This document shows positions 5,445-9,396 of a stretch of DNA of 9,396 bases, piece after piece (positions within the stretch are counted from its first letter, which is position 1; the number at the start of each line of letters is the position of its first letter). Origin of the DNA: Aquificaceae bacterium (lineage in GTDB: Bacteria > Aquificota > Aquificia > Aquificales > Aquificaceae); assembly GCA_027014185.1 (NCBI GenBank), contig JALWEK010000049.1:1-9396 (forward strand), written 5' to 3'. The translations under genes were made by a program, and so were the position numbers. Under the pieces are notes generated by a model, which saw only the letters and a program-made list of their open reading frames with translations, was not told the origin of the DNA and did no database searches.

Positions 5445-7616
5445 ATGCTGACCCTCGGTCTTGACGTTGGCTCAACTACCTGCAAATACGTTCTAATAGA
5501 TGAAAAGGGTGAGATAATCGCCAAAACCTACGAGCGCCATAACACAAAACAGGCTGAGAAGGTTCTAGAATTCTTAGAAAAGTTAGAAGAGGAGCACGGT
5601 TTTACACCCGGAAGGGACAGGGTTTATATAACGGGTTCCGGAGGAGGCCTCATTGGTGAGCTGATAGGTGCACGGTTCGTTCAGGAGGTTGTGGCAGTTT
5701 CTACGGCGGTTGAGAAACTCCACCCGAATGTGAGGTTCGTATCCGAGATAGGCGGTGAGGACATGAAGACCATATTCTTCCACGGGGAGGGAGACAAGAA
5801 AACCCGTCAGGTCTTCATGCAGAGCGCCTGCGCAGGGGGGACCGGAACGTTCATAGAAAAGAGTGCCCGTAAGCTGGGAATATCTCCCGAGAAGCTCTCC
5901 CAGATGGGATACCTGGGCTATCAGCTCCACAAGGTAAGCTCGAAGTGCGGCATATTTGCGGAAGCTGACGTGAACACTCTGGTTAAGGCCGGGGTACCCG
6001 TTGAGGAGATAATAGCGAGCCTGTTTGAGGCTGTGGTCTATCAGAACCTCGCGGTCCTTACAAAGGGAAACACGCCGAGGCCGGAGGTCCTGCTCCTTGG
6101 AGGTCCCAACCTGTTCTTCAAGGGGCTTCAGGAGGCTTGGAGGCATCACCTTTCGAGGCTCTGGGAGGAGAGAGGAGTGCCTATACCTGAGGGTAAGTCT
6201 CCCGAGGAGCTCGTAATAGTTCCCGAGAACGCCCTCTACTACGCCTCCCTGGGGTGTGCGCTGACCGCTATGAGCGAACCCGAGACCTACGGACTCTATG
6301 CGGGCAAGGACAAGCTTAGATGGTGGGTAGAGGAAGGCCAGCATGAACAGAAGAAGAAGGAAGGTAGGAGGGGCCTCTGGAAAACGAGGGAGGAGCTTGA
6401 GAGCTTCAGAAGTGAGTACGAGCCGCAGGTCTTCGCCTACAGGAACAGGAAGCCCTACGAGGGAGATATAGAGGAGGTGGTTATAGGTTGTGATTTTGGC
6501 TCTACAACCGCAAAGGCGGTCTGTCTATCGAAAGACAAAGAGGTTCTGTTCTCCGTCTATACACTCAGCAAGGGTAATCCGATCGAGGACGCCAAGTACC
6601 TGTTTAGAAAGATCAGGGAAAGGATTGGGGATGCTAAGGTTCTTGGCGTAGGCGTTACCGGATACGGTAAAGACCTGCTCAAGGACATAATCGGTGCAGA
6701 CGTTGCTATTGTGGAGACGGTAGCCCACGCCACAGCGGGACTTCACTTCTTCCCGGACGCTGACTGCATCTGCGACGTTGGTGGTGTGGACGTGAAGATA
6801 ATAATCCTCAGGAACGGGGCGGTGGTGGACTTTAGGCTCAACTCCCAGTGTTCTTCGGGAAACGGTGCCTTCCTGCAGGGTGTGGCGGAGAGGTTCGGAA
6901 TTCCTCTGGAGGAGATAGCGGAGCGTGCCTTCTCCGCACAGGCCATGCCTACCCTGACTATGGGGTGCGGCGTGTTCCTCCAGAGCGATATAGTGAACCA
7001 GCAGAGGAAGGGCTGGAACGCGGACGAGATACTGGCTGGCCTTTGCTACGTACTTCCCCAGAACGTCTGGATATACGCGGGTAACATCACGAACTTCAAG
7101 GGGATAGGCAGGAAGTTCATCCTCCAGGGAGGGACTCATAGGAACCTTGCTGTTGTCAAAGCTCAGGTGGACTTCCTCAAGTCCAAGGTCCCCAATGCGG
7201 AGGTGGTAGTTCATCCATACTCGGGAGAGGCTGGGGCGATAGGCGCCGGGCTGATAGCCCTCGAGAACTGGGAGAAAACTGGAAGGACAAGATTTAGGGG
7301 CTTTGAGACCATAGAGAACCTCGTTTACAAGAGCACAACCTCGGAAGATACCGTATGCAGGTGGTGCCCGATAGAGTGCAGGAGAACCTTCATAGACGTT
7401 CAACTGCCCGGAGGGAAAGGAAGGCCCTGGTCCAAAGTACCCCTGCCAGAGGGCTGGGTTAGGATAATCGTGAACAACTCATGTCCAAAGGGACTGGTGG
7501 AGGACAAGAACGAGCTCAAAGCGATCAAGGAGGAGATGGAGAGGGTTAGAAAGGAGTTCCCTAACGTTGCCCAGCTGATTCATAAGGAGGCTTTCAACAC
7601 AAGGGTGGAGGTTTAA
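5445..7616 (+). CDS. Fused double-domain ATPase activase (BadF/BadG/BcrA/HgdC type) with C-terminal cysteine motif
   Basis: 723 residues with two actin/Hsp70-like (ASKHA) ATPase domains in one chain. Domain 1 (about 1-275) has phosphate-binding LGLDVGSTTCK at 4-14, cluster cysteine C129 in SACAGGTGTF and C168 in SSKCGIFAEADV. Domain 2 (about 344-608) repeats the pattern: CDFGSTTAK at 349-357, C469 in NSQCSSGNGAF and C508 in MGCGVFLQSDI. Homodimeric activases such as HgdC bind one [4Fe-4S] cluster between subunits with two cysteines from each; here the two halves probably form the same site within one protein. Residues 638-680 add C638-x2-C641-x3-C645 and C680, a possible metal site also seen, as I recall, in the linker of the large fused homologues. 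The role is ATP-driven delivery of low-potential electrons to the COG3580/COG3581 partners. The start ATG follows GGGAGGG (5432-5438) at 6 bases. The preceding 297-bp gap is filled by two antisense genes. Confidence 0.92.
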   Translation: MLTLGLDVGSTTCKYVLIDEKGEIIAKTYERHNTKQAEKVLEFLEKLEEEHGFTPGRDRVYITGSGGGLIGELIGARFVQEVVAVSTAVEKLHPNVRFVSEIGGEDMKTIFFHGEGDKKTRQVFMQSACAGGTGTFIEKSARKLGISPEKLSQMGYLGYQLHKVSSKCGIFAEADVNTLVKAGVPVEEIIASLFEAVVYQNLAVLTKGNTPRPEVLLLGGPNLFFKGLQEAWRHHLSRLWEERGVPIPEGKSPEELVIVPENALYYASLGCALTAMSEPETYGLYAGKDKLRWWVEEGQHEQKKKEGRRGLWKTREELESFRSEYEPQVFAYRNRKPYEGDIEEVVIGCDFGSTTAKAVCLSKDKEVLFSVYTLSKGNPIEDAKYLFRKIRERIGDAKVLGVGVTGYGKDLLKDIIGADVAIVETVAHATAGLHFFPDADCICDVGGVDVKIIILRNGAVVDFRLNSQCSSGNGAFLQGVAERFGIPLEEIAERAFSAQAMPTLTMGCGVFLQSDIVNQQRKGWNADEILAGLCYVLPQNVWIYAGNITNFKGIGRKFILQGGTHRNLAVVKAQVDFLKSKVPNAEVVVHPYSGEAGAIGAGLIALENWEKTGRTRFRGFETIENLVYKSTTSEDTVCRWCPIECRRTFIDVQLPGGKGRPWSKVPLPEGWVRIIVNNSCPKGLVEDKNELKAIKEEMERVRKEFPNVAQLIHKEAFNTRVEV

Positions 7617-7651
7617 TGGACTTCGTAGCACTTATAAGATGGAGGTTTTGA
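7616..7651 (+). other. 11-codon open frame bridging activase and DUF2229 genes
   Basis: An ATG overlapping the activase stop (TAATG, 7614-7618) opens a frame encoding MDFVALIRWRF, ending in TGA at 7649-7651, one base before the next gene. It has its own SD-like GGTGGAGG (7604-7611). It may let ribosomes bridge the gap for translational coupling, or it may be chance. The blocks TGGAGGTTT before each ATG are near-copies, which could reflect a small duplication. Confidence 0.2.
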
Positions 7652-7652
7652 T

Positions 7653-8831
7653 ATGCCCCTGCTGAGTATCTTTAGGAAAAAGACCGCCCAAGGCTGTGAT
7701 TATAGGATAGACAGGAGCCACATAAAGGTCGGTATCCCCAAGTTCTTAAACGTATGGTCCACGCATCGTTTCTGGATAGGCTTCCTAAAAGCCCTCGGGA
7801 TACCTGCAAAGAACATAGTCTTTAGCTCGGACACATCCGAGGAGCAGTACAGGGAGTTTGGCAAGGGCAGAATCGGGATGGACTCCTGTTACCCTGTGAA
7901 GGCTCTCGCAGGGCATATAGGCGAGCTACTCACGACCAAGAAGCTAGATATACTGCTCGTTCCGATGATCTACTCCCTTCCGTCCTTCTTAAAGGGACAC
8001 GTTATGGACACGCTCTCGTGCACACGTGTTCCCATGAGCGTTGAAAACATAAAAGCGGGTTTTCTAAAGGAAGGGAACGAGTTTGAAAAGCACGGAGTCA
8101 AGTTTTTAAACCCCTTCGTGAGCTTTGCAGAACCACATCTCCTCCCCAAGCAACTATACGAGTCTTTAAAGGAAGCTCTGGACGTTACCTACGATGAGGT
8201 GGAGAGGGCCGTAAGGGAAGGGCTTGAGGAGTTAAAGAGGTTTGACCAAAAGATGAGAAAGAAGACGAGGGAGATCCTTGAGTGGTGCGCTCAGAACAAC
8301 CGTCCCTGCATACTTATTCTGGCAAGGCCCTACCACATGGATCCGGGGATAGGTCACGAGATAGACGCAGAGTTTCAGAGCCTTGGCTACCCGGTGGTCT
8401 GGGGTCAGTATCTTCCAACGGACGAAGACCTTATGGACTGGCTTTTCGGAGCTGACGTGGAAGCCGGGATTATCAAGAGTCCCTTTGACATCTCGGACGT
8501 GTGGACCTCCTCATACAGCTCCAACACTAACGAGATAATATGGGGTGCTAAGTTCGCCTCCCGCTTTCCCTGGATAACCGCGGTTGTTAGATTGTCTAGC
8601 TACGAGTGTGGTATGGATCAGCCCACATATACTCCAACCCAGAAGATAGTCGAGGCCTCGGGGACCCTTTACTTTAAGTTTGGGGATCTCGACGAGACCA
8701 AACCCTCCGGAAGCGTAAAGATAAGGGTCGAGACGATAGACTACTACGTGAAGAAGTACTCGCCTCGGATAATAGAGAGGAAGTTGAAGAGGTTAGAAGG
8801 GAGGAGGGTGCCCGGGGGGTTTGGGGAATAG
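7653..8831 (+). CDS. COG3580/DUF2229-type partner subunit of the dehydratase-like system
   Basis: 392 residues. The N-terminal part (about 23-130) has KVGIPKFLNVWSTHRFW, then DSCYPVKALAGHIGELL (C79) and TLSCTRVP (C123), the pattern of the DUF2229 domain as I know it. The C-terminal half has LILARPYHMDPGIGHEIDAE (221-240), TNEIIWGAKFASRFPW, SSYECGMDQPTYT (C319) and DLDETKPSGSVKIRVETIDYY, all typical of the COG3580 portion of the large fused CoA-enzyme activases. Cysteines 79, 123 and 319 are the likely cluster ligands; 15, 212 and 219 look less conserved. It probably pairs with the COG3581-type protein, in the way HgdA pairs with HgdB, and is reduced by the activase. GGAGG at 7641-7645 lies 7 bases before the ATG. 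It is the last gene of the operon. Substrate unknown. Confidence 0.9.
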   Translation: MPLLSIFRKKTAQGCDYRIDRSHIKVGIPKFLNVWSTHRFWIGFLKALGIPAKNIVFSSDTSEEQYREFGKGRIGMDSCYPVKALAGHIGELLTTKKLDILLVPMIYSLPSFLKGHVMDTLSCTRVPMSVENIKAGFLKEGNEFEKHGVKFLNPFVSFAEPHLLPKQLYESLKEALDVTYDEVERAVREGLEELKRFDQKMRKKTREILEWCAQNNRPCILILARPYHMDPGIGHEIDAEFQSLGYPVVWGQYLPTDEDLMDWLFGADVEAGIIKSPFDISDVWTSSYSSNTNEIIWGAKFASRFPWITAVVRLSSYECGMDQPTYTPTQKIVEASGTLYFKFGDLDETKPSGSVKIRVETIDYYVKKYSPRIIERKLKRLEGRRVPGGFGE

Positions 8832-8837
8832 GTAAGC

Positions 8838-8882
8838 TTGCAAAATTTTTATATGCGCTTAAATTTAACGTTAACGTAAAAT
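8838..8882 (+). promoter_or_regulatory. AT-rich promoter region with TTAACG direct repeat
   Basis: The spacer after the operon turns sharply AT-rich. TTGCAA (8838-8843) and TAAATT (8860-8865), 16 bases apart, are a possible -35/-10 pair. Bases 8865-8877 carry TTAACGTTAACGT, a tandem TTAACG that also forms two overlapping 10-bp palindromes. This could be a binding site for a regulator such as the downstream MerR protein. Both calls are pattern-based guesses; no clear terminator for the upstream operon was seen. Confidence 0.35.
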
Positions 8883-8896
8883 GTAGGAGGTGGAAG

Positions 8897-9101
8897 ATGG
8901 GAGATCTGGTTCTTTTATTTAGAAGCAAAGATGTAAGGGAAAGGGCTGAGAAGGAATTAAAGGGTACAAAAGATATTGTTGAGATCAAAAAGGTCGGAGA
9001 GAGCTCTCTTCGTAGGCTTCTCAGGCAAAGAGCTGTCACCGTCTTTGATAGCTAATGAACTTAAGAGGAAAGGTGCTAAGGGTGTAATATCTTCCCTATG
9101 A
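8897..9101 (+). pseudogene. Small gene of unknown function, split by an apparent +1 frameshift
   Basis: The ATG at 8897 follows an ideal SD, AGGAGGT (8886-8892), and gives MGDLVLLFRSKDVRERAEKE and onward. The frame as written ends at a TAA (9053-9055) after 52 residues, the last part being low-quality (SSLRRLLRQRAVTVFDS). The frame one base later is open from 8961 and encodes a much more protein-like tail, ALFVGFSGKELSPSLIANEL and onward, ending at a TGA (9099-9101) that overlaps the MerR start as ATGA. Joining the two gives about 67 residues. The switch must fall between 8961 and 9052. The AAAAA run at 8987-8991 and the palindrome AGAGAGCTCTCT at 8998-9009 are candidate sites. It may be a sequencing error, a recent mutation or a recoded gene. 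The family is not recognised. The unframeshifted reading is CDS 8897-9055. Confidence 0.5.
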
Positions 9102-9396
9102 AACTCAAGAACAAGAAGATAGGCGAAGTCGCTAAGGAGCTCGGTATAACCACAAGGACAATAAGGTTTTACGAAGAGGAAGGGCTTTTAGAACCTGTCA
9201 AAACCTCAAAGGGCACCCGTCTTTATTCGGAAGAGCATATCAGGAAGTTAAAAGTAATCAAGGAACTAAGAGACATGGGCATACCTCTTGAGAGGATAAA
9301 GTCAATAGTGAATATAAGGAAAGAAAGCTCCAGCGGTGATGAGGCGAGTAAAAAGGTTCTCAGCGCCTTTGAAGAGCTTGAAGTTGAGGTTATAAA
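9098..9396 (+). CDS. MerR-family transcriptional regulator (3' partial)
   Basis: 99 residues run to the window edge. IGEVAKELGITTRTIRFYEEEGLL (residues 8-31) is the MerR winged helix-turn-helix, followed by the wing region SKGTRLYSEEHIRKL and the second helical element IKELRDMGIPLERIKSIV. The effector and dimerisation part starts around residue 75 and is cut off, so the ligand class (metal, redox or drug) cannot be read. No good SD lies before ATG 9098. The start overlaps the TGA of the small upstream gene's second frame as ATGA, so translation is probably coupled to that frame. Codon use is more AT-rich (TTA, CTT, AAA) than in the dehydratase-like operon, hinting at a separate history. Confidence 0.9.
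   Translation, partial: MKLKNKKIGEVAKELGITTRTIRFYEEEGLLEPVKTSKGTRLYSEEHIRKLKVIKELRDMGIPLERIKSIVNIRKESSSGDEASKKVLSAFEELEVEVI

Noticed and set aside
5149..5451. Plus-strand 100-codon frame in the gap between COG3581-type gene and activase
   Set aside because: The opposite strand has two membrane-type peptides with an SD and coupling; the plus-strand product is compositionally random and it overlaps the activase start.
5583..6344. Antisense open frame (253 codons) under the activase gene
   Set aside because: Also a shadow of the real coding strand, with no credible SD or domain pattern.
6525..7403. Long antisense open frame (292 codons) under the activase gene
   Set aside because: It lies wholly opposite a strongly supported family gene; the product is rich in Ser, Leu, Tyr and Arg with no motif, and arises from the codon bias of the real gene.
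3645..8831. Canonical glutamate fermentation or benzoyl-CoA reductase operon
   Set aside because: Motifs point to the COG3580/COG3581 branch, and there are no CoA-transferase, ligase, decarboxylase or ring-cleavage genes nearby.
8843..8856. Archaeal TATA box, hence an archaeal genome
   Set aside because: AT-rich TTTTTATAT resembles one, but TetR and MerR regulators, strong SD sites and a TATAAT box at bacterial spacing favour a bacterium.
1..9396. CRISPR array, tRNA, rRNA or insertion sequence
   Set aside because: No spaced direct repeats, cloverleaf-like sequence, transposase motifs or terminal inverted repeats were seen on reading both strands.

Overview
The window looks like chromosomal DNA of a thermophilic bacterium. 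The proteins are rich in Glu, Lys and Arg. Arginine is mostly AGG/AGA and isoleucine often ATA. Shine-Dalgarno (SD) sites are strong, and both regulators (TetR and MerR types) are bacterial. GC is roughly half over most genes and visibly lower at 5220-5420 and after 8832. An Aquificota-like or similar deep-branching thermophile would fit, but no marker gene fixes the taxonomy.

Layout: (1) Bases 1-142 hold the last 46 codons of an unidentified plus-strand gene. It converges, with a 5-bp gap, on (2) a large minus-strand gene (148-2961). This encodes an unusual ATPase: an apparent seven-bladed beta-propeller, a long charged helical region and a C-terminal MoxR/dynein-type AAA+ domain. (3) A 106-bp divergent spacer carries a terminator-like hairpin, a TATAAT box and a 14-bp perfect palindrome centred on the start codon of (4) a TetR-type regulator (3068-3667). 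(5) This overlaps the first gene of a split 2-hydroxyacyl-CoA dehydratase-like system: a COG3581-type cysteine protein (3645-5147), a fused double-domain ATPase activase of the BadF/BadG/HgdC type (5445-7616), and a COG3580/DUF2229 protein (7653-8831). In many organisms these parts form one very large polypeptide; here they are three genes. (6) Between the first two, on the opposite strand, lie two overlapping genes for tiny membrane proteins of 60 and 33 residues. (7) After the operon comes an AT-rich promoter-like region, a small gene that seems to need a +1 frameshift to be read whole (8897-9101), and the start of a MerR-type regulator (9098 to the window edge), which overlaps it by ATGA.

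Working model (inference): the activase uses ATP to push low-potential electrons into iron-sulfur clusters on the COG3580 and COG3581 proteins, as HgdC does for HgdAB and the DCCP reductase does for the double-cubane cluster protein. The substrate of this branch is not known to me. The TetR protein probably represses itself and the operon, perhaps responding to an acyl-CoA or related metabolite. The AAA+ propeller gene, the two small membrane proteins and the frameshifted gene have no assignable function from sequence alone. No rRNA, tRNA, CRISPR array or insertion sequence was seen.
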